In this document: positions 23,001 through 35,900 of the stretch, piece by piece
Layout of the letters: each line of letters begins with the position of its first letter
Numbering within the stretch: the first letter of the stretch is position 1
Assembly: GCF_958298935.1 (NCBI RefSeq)
Contig: NC_084939.1
Coordinates: forward strand, 9,563,501 to 9,627,500
Source: Phragmites australis
Lineage: Eukaryota > Streptophyta > Magnoliopsida > Poales > Poaceae
Length of the DNA: 64,000 nucleotides
Direction of reading: 5' to 3'
Position numbers and translations under genes: made by a program
Notes under the pieces: model-generated
Database searches by the model: none
Told to the model about the DNA's origin: nothing
Seen by the model: only the letters and a program-made list of their open reading frames with translations

Positions 23001-23667
23001 TGGGATGGTAGAACCAGAACGCGGTCCGGTTGTTGCTCCATTGGTTCTGTTGAGCCATAATAGGCAACTCCACCCCATAAAGGGGAACGAAGGATACACT
23101 GCCATAGGAGGAAACACAATCCTCCACATTCACCTACAGCTTCTTTGACTGACAATGTGCGTAGTGGAGGTACCCGAAGGCTACGACGCTAGGTTGCTGA
23201 CCTTGGGATTGCTAGGCCCACGCAAAACCAGAGAGGCTAATGATGGCGTTCAGCGTCTGCTGATGAATCTCTAGCTCATACCGATTTAAGACGCCGGCCA
23301 ACATAGATATCCATGGGAAGTGAAGGCCAGCTGCAAAGAATTCAATGAAGATCACGACTTTACCCATGCACGGCTACAAGGTCGACTCTTTGGGAGAAGG
23401 CACCTGGACATCACTGGCTTTGCGAAGCCAGCCCTTATCCACCAGCAACCTGATCTGTTTGTCGGTGCGCCGGCTAACCCCAAAGTATGGTGTCGAAGGA
23501 GCCTTATCACTGGCACATTGGAGTGTAGACTTTGTCCTCTTGCTGAAGGGGAGGAAGAAAAAACCAGAAAGAAGGAAGGGTTGGCTAACCGAAGGGTCGA
23601 GGTCAACCTAGAGAATTTGGTGAAGGTAAGGGGTGCGACAGGAATAAAAACTGAAAGGGAGCAGTGA
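20093..23667 (-). pseudogene. PF04195-like retroelement protein (putative gypsy-type transposon domain) with coiled-coil tail
   Basis: Minus-strand pieces at 23606-23352, 23155-22838, 22821-22393, 22350-22132, 21591-21290 and 20660-20093 read in family order. The segment NKWSNN is followed shortly by AFWFYHPIP, which resembles the conserved region of the plant PF04195/Transposase_28 family found in non-autonomous gypsy elements. Upstream, IHQQTLNAIISLSGF fits the same domain. The tail contains the 14-residue repeat described separately and ends with HEFWETFDDLVLEAQRKH. Several stops and frameshifts break it. The function of this family is unknown. The domain name is from memory; a profile search against PF04195 would settle it. 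Confidence 0.6.
21290..21530 (-). repeat. 42-bp tandem repeat encoding a 14-residue coiled-coil unit
   Basis: Five units on the minus strand, each 14 codons, of the pattern LA-x-EATLEEE-x-EKR (for example LAIEATLEEEQEKR, LYSDVTLREEKEKR). Fourteen residues are exactly two heptads, with leucine at heptad-spaced positions and alternating acid and base. One unit has Trp/Arg to stop. It lies in the C-terminal part of the PF04195-like pseudogene. Confidence 0.75.
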
Positions 23668-24015
23668 ATGACTTACTGCAAGGGGGTCACCCATTTACAT
23701 ATATATACTCCGCACCCAAATAGTACGAGCGGAAAACCTGGAACACACTATCGCATGTTGGGCGAATGATAAGGTGACACGTGTCCTGATGCAACCCCTG
23801 TAACGTCCGCAACACATTCGGGCGGTACAAATCACGAAACATGGGAGTGACACATGGTTCAAGGAGTGGGGGGGGAGGGCACGTAGTGCCTAAAAACCTC
23901 CCTAGCGGTGGAGGTACCATGACGTCTGACATTCCATCGGAAATCGCAAACATCGCCACTTAACTCCAAGGGACATGCGACTATTCACCTTCTAAAAACT
24001 GGCTTAACTCGCCGC

Positions 24016-24026
24016 CTATAAATATG
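24016..24026 (+). promoter_or_regulatory. TATA box of the F-box/DUF295 pseudogene
   Basis: CTATAAATATG lies 118-128 bp before the start codon at 24144. The intervening leader is CT/CA-rich as in plant 5' UTRs. On the other strand a TATATATGTAAATG run near 23696-23711 could serve the opposite gene. Confidence 0.55.
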
Positions 24027-24356
24027 AAACCTATCGCCGTAGTTCCCTCATAACACTCACAAGAACTCAAAACTCATTTGACTCTCCTTTTCCACTCCTC
24101 GGTTAACGGCGTCCACCTAGCTCAATTCTCGCCAAAGGTAGCCATGGACTGGGAGGGACTTCCTTGGCCTGACTTTGAAGCATTGCCGATCGCTTTGATG
24201 AGCCGAGGGACTTCGCATCCTTCAGAGTAGTCTGCACCCAATGGCGCAACAATATCTGTCTCAAAAGAACATTCATAGTTTGCCTTGTGGGTCCTCAAGA
24301 GCGACGAGGTCGACGAATCGGGTGAGGTTTTCTTCTACTCATTGATGGAAGAAAGG

Positions 24357-27300
24357 TGTGAGGAACCATCCAAATAATACTCTAATTAATCACTAAGTCG
24401 ATCATTTACACAATCACGACTTCAATGATTAACCAGAATATCATCCTGGTAGTCCCGACACGTGTTTTGTGCTCAAGATTGGAACACATGTCTTACCAAC
24501 ATTTAATATCACAAAATAGCTTAATAAAGAGCGAGCAATTAAGCTTATATTACAAGTTCTTAAGCTTTTGCAAATTGTCACAATTTACAGCAAAAGAGCT
24601 AGGAGGATACTAAAACTAGTTAACCCCTAGACAAAGATAAACTATGCAGCGGATGTTAAAGCTATAAACAACAAAAGAAGGATGGAGCCATATACCCTTA
24701 GGCTCCATCACAAAAACACGATCTCCGAGTAGTTACCTATTCATGCCCGCCACCCACATTGGTAGGTGTGAAGTAGCCAAAAATCAACTCCTCCACGCTA
24801 GTAGCACCTGAAAAAGCAGCGTGAGTACGAATATACTCGCAAGACTTAATCCATAAGGGGTACTTATAGATAACTCGACTCCAAGAATTATGCATTTGAA
24901 TGTTAGCAAGAAAATGACCACATGGTTAAGTAGATTCATATGCGAAAGCAGTTTGACATAAACATGTGAGCAAATATACTATACTAAAAGTACCATTCTA
25001 CCATATAACCAACATCATGAACATGTAAGTAATTCGAACCATATTAGCATAACTGAACATAACCACCTCAACCACACCAACCCACAATCGTGACTCTACG
25101 ACCGATGCGGATGAACAAAAGCATCCTCATGACTGAGAGCGCGACAATTCGAATTGATTTTTTTGACCCTGCAGCGGGATACTCCTTTACCCACATGCCC
25201 CAGGTCCATCCTCTTGGCCCCCGAGATAACCTTTCTCATACCCAGAACTACCCACTCACACATGCCCTTATGGCACCAAGGTTACCGCGAGCGTGTCTCG
25301 AACACCTCCAGCTCCCCGCCACCTTGCTTCTCCTCATTCTTTTTCATACGCGTCATAGGACCGCAAGGCGAGCATTAGCATGACGTATGGTACTAGCCTT
25401 ACCTTACCATTAGATCAGCATGTGGTAAGTACAGAAAGTGATAAAGCCAACAACACCAACAGACGGTGCTTAACCGATGCAAGCGGTCTATGGCATCTGG
25501 GTTCCTTTCCCGACCTACCCCTAGCACCGCCTACATCTCGCCTCATCCTCACACTCAAACATCCCAGCATCTTAGTCATATCCTTTGTGAACAAGTAAGT
25601 AAGCCCTAAGCTCGCGAACGGGGATTGAACCACCGCTCGACTTCTACTAAAAGATCTATGCATTTCTAAGCATTTCGATTGACTCTTAAGTTAGACACCA
25701 ACAATATTATCAAGGCTACAAGGATACAGGTGACCAACAATACAAGGGAAAGATAATGCATCAACATAGGTTCTACCCATCAACTCGACGCTCGACTCAT
25801 TCCCATGCAAACATACATAAAGCATAGTTTATCACAATAGACACATATTGATCCAAAGTACTAGGAAGAGTATGCTTAGATGCTTGCTTTGCTGCTCTGG
25901 TGACCGCCTAATGCTACCCACGCAACACTCACAGAATTCTGGTAGATTGGCGTCGCCTTCGCCGACGCTCACGTCACACTCCGGTTCTTTGTTCACTAAA
26001 GAAGAACGCATGCAATGATGAGCATAATTGAGGTGCAACAATATATAATACAATTTGCATAACAACAAGATAAGAGTGCAAGATATGCGAAAGAATAACA
26101 AACTTTGTGATCTAAACAACGCCGGAAAACTAACAGGAGGCTGGAGATTCTGTGTTGAACTCAGAACATCCGGGTTCCGGAACCTCCGGGGTGTACTCCG
26201 GACAAGGGTTCTCGGTTAGCCATTTTGGGATTAACTCGAAAGTTCTGGGCTGAGTCCGGAACCTCCGGGGTGTACTCCGGACAAGGGTTCTCGGTTAGCC
26301 ATTTTGGGATTAACTCGAAAGTTCTAGGCTAAGTCCGGAACGTCCGGGTTAGGCCGGAATGTCCGAATGAGGATCCGAGCGAGGATTCTCTGCTAAATCT
26401 AAATCTAATTAACCCGGAACCTCCGAGTATACCTGGAATCTCCGGGTTGGGCGGATTATCTCGGTGAGGCTCTGAGCGAGGGTGCTCGATTAAAATCTCT
26501 CGATTGATCCCGGAACCTCCAGGTTCCGGCCGAGTTGAGCTCTAATGTGTTTTCCTCGGTCGATTCAACTCGCATACCAAATCTATCCCACCTAAACATG
26601 GATAAACATTTTACAAAGGGTTCTAGACTCAAATTGCACCGTAAACCATCACAGTTTTTAAACACTTTTCAATGGGGGTTTTCCCCCGTGCTACCCAGAA
26701 CCTCCGGGTGAAATCCGGATTATCTGGGTTGCCGCAAAGAGCAATTTCCACGGGGAGAACTTGGCCAATTTGATTTCTGAGCCTCTCCAATTAAAAGGAA
26801 AATATGTTTGAGATAGTTCATATAGCCTAGACCTCACTTACCAACCTAGCAACACGATTCCTAACTCAAATCCCACCCAAATCCTCTGAATCGCTCTCGA
26901 GCTCAAGAACTTTAGACATTTTCAACCGTTGCTCCACATCCAAAATTGACTAACCAATTCATGCATTCTTGCCAAGGGAAGCCTAAGGTACTTACCCACG
27001 GTGCTTGTGGAGGTTGGTGACCGTTGGGTGATGAAGGAAACGGAGGAATCGCTCGGGAAGAGGAAGAACTCCGCGACTTCTAGCGCTTCAACCAAGATCA
27101 CCAGGAAACATCAAGAACGGCTCGAATCCTTTGGGAAAACAAAAATGAATTGGATGGATGAGGAGCTTAGGAGCTAAGGAACACGTGAGTACCACATACA
27201 TACCTCGATTTGGCTTCTAGAAGGTGGATTCGAGGAAGACAGAGAGAGAGAGAGAGAGCTTGAGGGGAGGTAGAGGGGCGCTGCTCCCTTTCCTTGGCTG

Positions 27301-27553
27301 GTTGGAGAGCGTGTGGGGGGAGTGAGGGAGAGAGAGGGAGAAGGTGGGGCGACTGGCCAAGGGAGAGAGGGAGTGGTTGGTCACCCATGTGGACCCCACA
27401 TGCTAGAGAAAGAAACCTGTTTTAACTGCGAATTCTATTCTTTTCTCTCCCAAATTACTTTCTCTCAACCGATTAATTTTAAACGAAATGCTCTAGCATT
27501 CCAAAACAAAAATTACACAAAATTAAACATAATGCTTATGAAATATAATTATA
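24357..27553 (-). repeat. 3' LTR of the complete chromovirus
   Basis: Starts (plus strand) TGTGAGGAACCATCC. Homology with the partner LTR stops around 27553 (CTTATGAAATATAATTATAC), so the outermost bases expected next to the internal region (about 45, including the TGTCACATCCC end) are missing. It contains a 79-bp tandem duplication (26177-26334). Confidence 0.88.
26177..26334. repeat. 79-bp tandem duplication within the 3' LTR
   Basis: The segment from CCGGAACCTCCGGGGTG through AACTCGAAAGTTCTGGGC is repeated once with period 79 and nearly no changes. The partner LTR (34745-34825) has a single copy, so it postdates integration. Confidence 0.88.
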
Positions 27554-27659
27554 CGGGGAGGAGTATGGTGGCTCTAAGGACCTCATGATTTGCACAGTAG
27601 CAAAAAGATTTGGGGAATATCAATATGCCACACTGTGAGAAATAATACTAAAGTAGCAC

Positions 27660-28970
27660 TCACAGGTTGGAAAAAAACTCAGGATAATCGGCACGAAGCC
27701 AATCTTCACGCTCCCACGTCGCTTCATTCTTCGAGTGATTACTCCATTGAACCTTGAGGAACTTAATTGACTTGCGCCACTTCTTCCGTTCGGCTTCATC
27801 AAGGATGCGGATTGGATGCTCGCGATAGGAAAGATTTGGCTGCAATTCTTGGTTTCCAACCTCAATGACCTCGGTTGGGACTCGAAGGCACTTTTTCAAT
27901 TGCGAGACATGGAAGATGCCGTGCATGGTAAAGAGGGATGGAGGTAGCTCCAACTGATAATCCACCTCGCCACGCCAAGCAATCACTTGGAAAGGGCCCA
28001 CATAACGAGGCGCTAACTTTCCCTTTATCTGAAAATGTTGCGCTCCTCTGAGGGGAGAAACCTTAAGATAGACAAAGTCTCACCAGCTCACTCTGACGAT
28101 GATCGGCATAGCTCTTCTGACGAGATTGAGCCGTGAGAAGACTCTTGTGAATGGTTAAGACATGCTCTTCTGCCTCTTTGACCTAATCCAGGCCGAGAAA
28201 AGCTCTTTCGCTGGATTCGGACCAATTCAATGGTGTTAGGCATCTTCGGCCATAGAGAGCCTCATGGCAATATTCCAATGCTTGCTTGATAGCTGTTGTT
28301 GTAGGAGAATTCTGCAAACGACAGGCAAATCTCTCACCTCTTCTCATAGGTGAGAACACAAGCTCAGAGCATGCCCTCTAGAATTTGATTTACCCTCTCA
28401 GTTTGACCATCGGTCTGAGGATGGTAGGCGGTGCTGTGGAAGAGCTCAGTTCCAATGGGTTCATGAAGGCTCTTCTAGAAACGAGAGGTGAACTGCGTGC
28501 CTCGACCGAAGACGATCTTCTTTGGAATTCCATAAAGACAAATAATTCTGGTGAGGTACAACTCTGCATAGTCCTTAACACTGTATCGAGTCTTCACCAA
28601 AAGGAAATGCGCGGACTTTGTGAGTCGGTCCACAATGACCAAATCGAGTCATACCCCTTAGAGGTCTTTGGTAGACCGGTAATGAAATCCATACAGATCT
28701 CCTCCCATTTTCAGGAGGGAATAGGCAGGGGTTGGAGCGCACCGGTGGGCCTAAGGTGCTCGACCTTCACTCTTCGGCAAACATCACATTCAGCAAAATA
28801 TCGAGCGATTTCTCGCTTCATGCGAGTCCACCAGAACCTTGGCTTGAGGTCTTGGTACATCTTGGTACTCCCGGGATGGATGGACAATAGAGAATCATGA
28901 GCTTCATCTAGTATTTTCTTCCTCAATGCATCAACCTTCGAAACCATAAGCAGGTTCCCAAACCATAGAA
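27660..28970 (-). pseudogene. chromovirus integrase with C-terminal chromodomain, degenerate
   Basis: The zinc-binding HHCC region is visible at 28711-28947 (HPGSTKMYQDLKPRFWW, then FAECDVCRRVK), followed by the core start MDFITGLPKTSKG around 28660. The core is interrupted by several stops and frameshifts between 28020 and 28650. 27660-28001 holds the C-terminal part: GPFQVI, YQLELP, HVSQLKKC, then the chromodomain-like segment ending DYPEFF. In the family it joins the element cDNA to the chromosome, and the chromodomain directs it to marked chromatin. Confidence 0.85.
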
Positions 28971-29029
28971 TACTCTGATCATCTTCAGAAAAACATGTGG
29001 CCTGCCTTCTTTCATTTTCTTTTGGATTT

Positions 29030-30411
29030 GGGTCTTGCCCTTATCATCCTTCTAAGCTTCTTTGATTTGATCCAAGAGGGTGGATTTGATCTCCAAGTTT
29101 GCAAGGAATCCCTCCGAGACCATTGCGAGTCCAAGCCTTCGGAAATCCTCACAAAGTGTGGCATTCCCAGGCTCGACCATGAGACAATTGCATCGAGCCT
29201 TATGACTTAGTGCATTGGCGACCACATTCGCCTTGCTAGGATAATAATGCACTTCCAGATCATAGTCCTTGATTAACTCAAGCCATCTTCTCTATCTCAA
29301 ATTTAGATCCACCTGAGTGAAGATATACTTGAGGCTCTTGTGATTCATATAGATACGACACAAATTACCCTATATTTAGTGGTGCCAGATCTTCAGAGCA
29401 TGCACAACTGACGCATGCTCCAAGTCATAGGTTGGATAGTCCTCTTCATGGCACTTCAATTGGCGTGAGGTATACGCGACAATCATGCCCTCTTGCATGA
29501 GGACATATCCGAGGCCTATGCGGGAAGCATCGCAATATACGTCGAAACCCTTGTTCACTTCGGGTTGAGCAAGAACGGGAGCAGTCGTGAGCAGTCTCTT
29601 CAAAGTCTGGAAAGCTGGCTTGCACTCGCTTGACCACTCGAATACGCTCCCTTACTTCAACAACTCAGTCATGAGCTTGGTGATCTTGGAGAAATTCTCG
29701 ATGAATCGGCGGTAATAACCTGTGAGTTTGAGAAAACTACAGATGTCGGTGACATTCTTGGGCTGAACCCAATTGAGAACTTCTTACACTTTGCTTGGGT
29801 CAACTGCAACTCCGTTCTCAGATAAGACATGACTCAGAAAAGTGACTTTCTTGAGCTAGAACTCGCATTTGCTGAACTTGGCATAGAGTTGGTGATCTCG
29901 AAGTTGGCCAAGAACAACACGGAGGAATGTCGTTGATGAAGACCACGACAAACTTATCGAGTTCCTCCATAAAGACTGTGTTCATCAAATACATGAAGAA
30001 AGCCAATGCATTGATAAGGCCGAAAGACATAACGGTGAACTCACAGAGCCCATAATGGGTAGAGAAGGTCGTCTTCGGAATATCCTCCGGTCGGATCTTG
30101 ATTTTGTGGTAACCCAGCCTCAAGTAAATCTTGGAGAAAACCCAGGCACCGGTCAATTGATGGAACATAATATCAATCCGAGAAATTGGATACTTGTTCT
30201 TGACAGTGACCCCATTCAACGGACGGTAATCTACACACATCCGCAGAGTACCATCCTTCTTCTTCACAAAGAGTGCTGGGCATCCCTCGGGTGAAGAGCT
30301 CAGACGAACGATACCCTTTGAGAGCAACTCCTTAATCTGCTTCTTCAACTCTGCCAACTCGTTTGGAGCCATTTTATAAGACCTCTTCAAAATCGGGGCC
30401 GTACCGGGCAA
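29030..30411 (-). pseudogene. chromovirus reverse transcriptase/RNase H, degenerate
   Basis: RT begins [13 protein letters not shown], with [20 protein letters not shown] and FVVVFINDI. The last is the catalytic YxDD-box position, here FIND instead of F/Y-I/V-DD. A frameshift follows at about 29925. The RNase H half (about 29300-29605) has [18 protein letters not shown] and [34 protein letters not shown] near 29220 closes it. Stops at about 29645, 29790 and 29370. Loss of the catalytic Asp alone would abolish synthesis. Confidence 0.88.
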
Positions 30412-30419
30412 AAGATCAA

Positions 30420-30960
30420 TAGAGAATTATACTGCTCGATCAGGTGGTATTCCTGGCAGTTTGTCTAGAAAGACATCAGAAAATTCACAGACCACAGGGA
30501 TATTCAGAAGATCTGTGGTTGCGACACTCGTCAAAGCATAAAGGTGGTGACCACCCTCTCCAAGGTGAAGAGAAACCTGCACCCCATTTGGACTCTTGAT
30601 AGAAATGACCCTCTTGGTGCAATCAATACGAGCACCCTATCGGGTCAACCAATTCATCCCTAGGATGACATCCACTCCTCTAGTATCAAGCAGGATTAAA
30701 TTCACTGAGAACGAAACTCCTTCAATGAGTACCCTAGCCTTAGGGATAACTCGGTTGGCTCTTAACTTGGTACCAGGTGCATCAATATGAAAAGCCGAAG
30801 GTAGGGCTTCGGTGACCAAATTGTGACTTAAACACAAAACTCTCCTTGATGAATGAATGAGTGAGATGCACCAAAATCAAAGAATACCACTGCAAGGTGA
30901 GAATTCACAAGTAGCGTACCGATGAGTACATTGTCGTCCTCTCGAGCATCCTCAGTGGTG
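30420..30960 (-). pseudogene. chromovirus protease, degenerate
   Basis: Active-site region reads VVFFDFGASHSF (family DSGASHSF), then after a shift HIDAPGTKLRANRVIPKAR and VDVILGMNWL. A stop follows MNWLTR. Matches the protease of copy 1 (1-521). Confidence 0.8.
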
Positions 30961-30967
30961 ATGTGGT

Positions 30968-32108
30968 TCACTCAGCCACGCTTGGGACGTGCGCAGCCTT
31001 CGAGCCTTGATGAGAGGATTGCGTGGATATTGGTAGCCTTGGAGCAGTCATCGCGGCCCCTGGCTTCGGGAAGTAGCAATCCCGTGCGAAATGCCCGACT
31101 CGCCCACAATTGTAGCAAGGGCCATTGGGGCCACCTGTCACACTTGCTTGAGATCCTGCAGGTCGTGGAGGCTGTCCTTGCAAAGAGGAAAAAGATGGAT
31201 GTCGCACCACCCACATTGATTGTGGGGCAGCCAAAGTCGCCGCATGAGATGGAGGAGATTGGCTCCCCGTGTGTATGTTGAGAACTCCCACCCACGGAAG
31301 GTGACGGAGCCCTCTTGCGCTTCTTCTCCTCCTGGTGATTCTTCATCTTGAACTCAACCGTGAGGGAGGTGCTCACCAACTTGTTGAAGTCGGTGAACTT
31401 GTGCGTCGACAACCGATCTTGCATCTTGGCGGAGAGGCCATTCACAAACCGATATTACTTCTTCTCGTCGATGTTGACCTCATCCGACTCATACTGTGCA
31501 AGGTGGTTGAACACCTGCACGTACTCCATTACAGGCTTGCCTCCCTATTTGAGGTGTAGGAACTCCCACCTTTTGATCTCCATTAGCCCCTTGGGAATAT
31601 GGAAGTCACGGAAGGCTTGGCGGAACTCCGCCCAAGTGACGCGGTGATTAGCGGTGTGCATGGCCAAGTAGTTGGTCCACCATGCACCAACTGCGCCTTG
31701 GGGTTGATGGGCAGCGAAGAGGGCCTTCTCATGATCCTCACACCAAATGAGAGCAAGCTTTTGCTTGATGGTGCGAAGCCAATGATCCATATAGAGCAAG
31801 TCCTCAACATGCGTGAACGTGGGTGGCTGAGTCCGAAGAAAATCAGCAAAATTGTCTCGGTACACAGCCCCACCTCCTCCATGAGGGGCCGTGTTGTGCA
31901 CGAGGGCCTTAAGGAGAGTTGTCTGCGCTTGACGGTTTTGCTCAATCTGCAGGAGCACATCTACCATACTCAGCAGTGGAGGCAGCACAGGGTTATTTTC
32001 ATTGGACCCCTCAGGAAGATTACTACCGTGAGTCCTCATCCTATGGTGACGATAAGATGAAAAGAGGTACAAGTCAAACTCCAACATAGGTGAAAGATCG
32101 AACTCCAA
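30968..32108 (-). pseudogene. chromovirus gag with CCHC zinc knuckle, broken
   Basis: Continuous from 32108 to about 31545 (LRTIKQKLALIWCEDHEKAL, AWWTNYLAMH, WAEFRQAFRDFHIPKG), then in-frame stops at about 31544 (Gln to stop) and 31456. The C-terminal part has CYNCGRVGHFARDC, an intact CX2CX4HX4C knuckle, in a shifted frame at 31078-31120. Confidence 0.87.
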
Positions 32109-32894
32109 CTAATGCTACTTTGCTATGTCGGACATCTCCTGCTTGAATCCATATACTATATATTGATGAAAATGCATGTTCGAAGGCATGGTGCAGAATG
32201 AGCAACGGAAAATGAAAGTTTGTTCAATCCTCATTTACTCGTTTCTTTCTCGAGTGCATCTCTCCCCAACAAGCATCACAATCACATTCATCACCCTACG
32301 CACAAAAAGAAAAGGTATTCGCGCGAATGGTGTGAGTTGCACAAACACCATTTCATACGTTGTTGCCAACGTATTCACTTCCCGTACCATCGCCTTACGG
32401 GACACCCCATCTAATCGCCAAATAGGTAGACGACTATAACTACCATCGTATGATGGATGTTCATACGTTGTTGCCAACGTATTCACTTCCCGTACCATCG
32501 CCTTACGGGACACCCCATGTAATCGCCAAATAGGTAGACGACCATAACTACCATCGTATGATGGATGTTCATACGTTATTGCTAACATATTTACTTTTCA
32601 TACCGTCGCCGTACGGAACATATCAGGCCCCTACCTTGCACTGATTGAGCCCCCGATATTTGCCGCTATCGGGATGCACCGATGCAACATGATTAACAAA
32701 TGCATCATGATGAGGTACAACCCAATGCAGAAATAAACTACTTAAACACAACAACCAAGCACACGTTACACTTAGAGGCATAGTATAGCAAGTTCATACA
32801 TATTAGCAAGAGGAGGTACTTTCGCGAGTTGCTTTAGTGAGTTTGACAAACTTTGCTAACCTACGTCCTAATCATATTTAGGTTACTTCATTAA
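32109..32894 (-). other. leader of the complete chromovirus with 108-bp tandem duplication
   Basis: Non-coding. Two near-identical units, starting ATACGTTGTTGCCAACG at 32355 and 32463, contain CTTCCCGTACCATCGCC and CATCGTATGATGG. A third, partial and diverged start is at 32571. Copy 1 has only one unit. Confidence 0.82.
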
Positions 32895-32912
32895 ACCAAC
32901 CTCTGATGCCAT
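32895..32912 (-). other. primer-binding site of the chromovirus
   Basis: TGGCATCAGAGGTTGG on the minus strand lies 2-3 bases inside the LTR end at 32915. It differs from the initiator tRNA-Met type TGGTATCAGAGC by a transition and by the base after the core. Confidence 0.75.
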
Positions 32913-32914
32913 GC

Positions 32915-35900
32915 TGTGAGGAACCATCCAAATAATATTATAATTAATCATTAAGTTGATCATTTACATAATCACGACTTCAACAATTAACCAGAATATC
33001 ATCCCGGTAATCCCGGCACGTGTTTTGTGCCCAAGATTTGAACGCATGTCTTACCAACATTTAACATCACAATACAGCTTAATAAAGAGCGAGTAATTAA
33101 GCTTATATTATAAGTTCTTAAGTATTTACAAATTCTCACAATTTACAGCAAAAGAGCTAGGAGGATACTAAAACTATTCAACCCCTAGACAAATAGAAAC
33201 TATGCAGTAGAAGCTAAAGCTATAAACAACAAAAGGAGGATGGAGCCATATACCATTAGGCTCCATCACAAAAGCATGATCTCCGAGTAGTTGCCTACTC
33301 ATGCCCGCCACCCATATCGGCGGGCGTGAAATAGCCAAAGACCAACTCCTCTACGCCGGTAGCACCTAAAAGAGCAGCGTGTGTACGAAGGTACTCGCAA
33401 GACTTAATCCATAATGGGTACTTATAGATAACCCAACTCCAAGGATTATGCATTTGGATGTTAGCAAAAAATGGCCACATGATTAAGTAGATTCATATGC
33501 AAAATCAGTTTGACATAAACATGTGAGCAACTATACTATACTATACTATACTAAAAGTACCATTCTACCATGTAACCAACATCATAAACATATAAGTAAT
33601 TTGAACCATATTAGAATAACTGAACAAAACCACCTCAACCACACCAACCCACAATCGTGACTCTACGACTGATGCGGATGGACAAAAGCATGCTCATGAC
33701 CGAGAGCGCGGCAATTTGAATTGATTTTTTTCACCGTACAGGGGGATACTCCTTTATCCACATGCCCCGGGTCCATCCTCTTGGCCTCCGAGGCAACCTT
33801 TATCATACCCAGAACTACCCACTCGCATATGCCTCTATGGCACCGGGGTTACCGCGAGCGTGTCCCGGACACCTCCGGCTCCCCGCCACCTTGCTTCTCC
33901 TCATTCTTTTTCATACGTGTCATAGGGCCATAAGGCGAGTGTCAGCACAGCGTATGGTACTAGGCTTACCTTACCATTAGATCAGCATGTGGTGAGTACG
34001 GGAAGTGCTAAAGCCAACGGCACCGACAGACGGTGTTTAACCGATGTAAGCGGTCTATGGCGTACGGGTTCCTTTCCCGACCTACCCCTAGCACCGCCTA
34101 CATCTCGCCTGGTCCTCACACTCAAACATCCCAGCATCTTAGTCATATCCTTTGTGAACAAGTAAGTAAGCCCTAAGCTCGCGAACGGGGATTGAACCAC
34201 TACTCGACTTCTTCTGAAAGATCTATGCATTTTTAAGCATTTCGAGCCACTCTTAAATTAGACACCAACAATATTATCAAGGTTACAAGGTATAGGTTAC
34301 CAACAATACAAGGGAAAGATAATGCATCAACATAGGTTCTACCCATCAACCCAACACTCGACTCATTCCCATGCAAACATACATAAAGCATAGTTTATCA
34401 TAATAGACACATATTGATCCAAAGTACTGGGAAGAGTATGCTTAGATGCTTGCCTTGCTGCTCTAGTGACTGCCTAATGCTACCCACACAACACTCGTAG
34501 AATTCTGGTAGATTGGCGTCGCCTTCACCCACGCTCGCGTCACGCTCCAGTTCTTCGTTCACTAAAGAAGAACGCATGCAATGATGAGAATGATTGAGGT
34601 GCAACAATGTATGCTACAATATGCATAACAATAAGATAAGAGTGCAAGATATGCGAAAGAATAACAAACTTTGCGATCTAAACAATGCTGGAAAACTAAC
34701 AGGAGGCCAGAGATTCCAGGTTGAACTCAGAACATCTGGGTTCTGGAACCTCCGGGGTGTACTCCGGACAAGGGTTCTTAGTTAGCCATTTTGGGATTAA
34801 CTCGGAAGTTCTGGGCTGAGTCCGGAACCTCCGGGTTAGGCTGGAATGTCCGGGTGAGGCTTCGAGCGAGGGTTCTCTTCTAAATCTAAATTGAATTAAC
34901 CCGGAACCTCCAGGCTATACCTAGAATCTCCAGGCTGGGCGGATTATCTGGGTGAGGCTCCGAGAGAGGGTGCTCAGTTAAAATCTCTTGATTTAACTCA
35001 GAACCTCCGGGTTCCAGCCGAGTTGAGCTCTAGTGTGTTTTCCTTGGCCGATTCAACTTGCATACCAAATCCATCCCACCTAAACATGGATAAGCACTAA
35101 GGGTTCTAGACTCAAATTGCACCCTAAACCATCATGGTTTTTAAAAACAATTCAATGGGGTTTTTCCCCGTGCTACCCGGAACCTCCGGGTGAAATCTGG
35201 ATTATCTGGGTTGCTGCAGAGAGTAATTTCTACAGGGAGGATTTGACCGATTTGATTTGCGAGCCTCTCCAATTAAAAAGGAAACATGTTTGAGATAGTT
35301 AATATAGCCTAGACCTCAGTTACCAACCTAGCAACACGATTCCTAACTCAAATCCCACCTAAATCCTCCAAATCACTCCCGAGCTCAAGAACTTGAGACA
35401 TTTTCAACCGTAGCTCCAAATTCGAAATCGACTAACCAATTCATGCATTCTTGCTGAGGGAAGCCTAAGGGACTTACCCACGGTGCTTGTGGAGATTGGT
35501 GACCGTTGGGTGATGATGGGAATAGAGGAATCGCTCGGGAAGAGGAAGAACTCCGCAGCTTCTCGCGCTTCAATCAATAACACCAAGAAACATCTAGTAC
35601 GGCTCGAATCCTTCAGAAAAACAAAAATAAATTGGATGGATGAGGAACTTAGGAGCTAAGGAACACGTGAGTACCACATGCATACCTTGATTTGGCTTCT
35701 TGAAGGTGGATTCGAGGAAGAGAGAGAGAGAGAGTGCTTGACGGGAGGGAGAGGGGAGCTGCTCCCTTGCCTTGGCCAGTTGGAGAGAGCGTGGGGGAGT
35801 GAGGGAGAGAGAGGGAGCAGGTGGGGCTGCTGCCCAAGGGAGAGAGGGAGTGGTTGGCCACCCATATGGGCCCCACATGCTAGAGAAAGAAGCTCATTTT

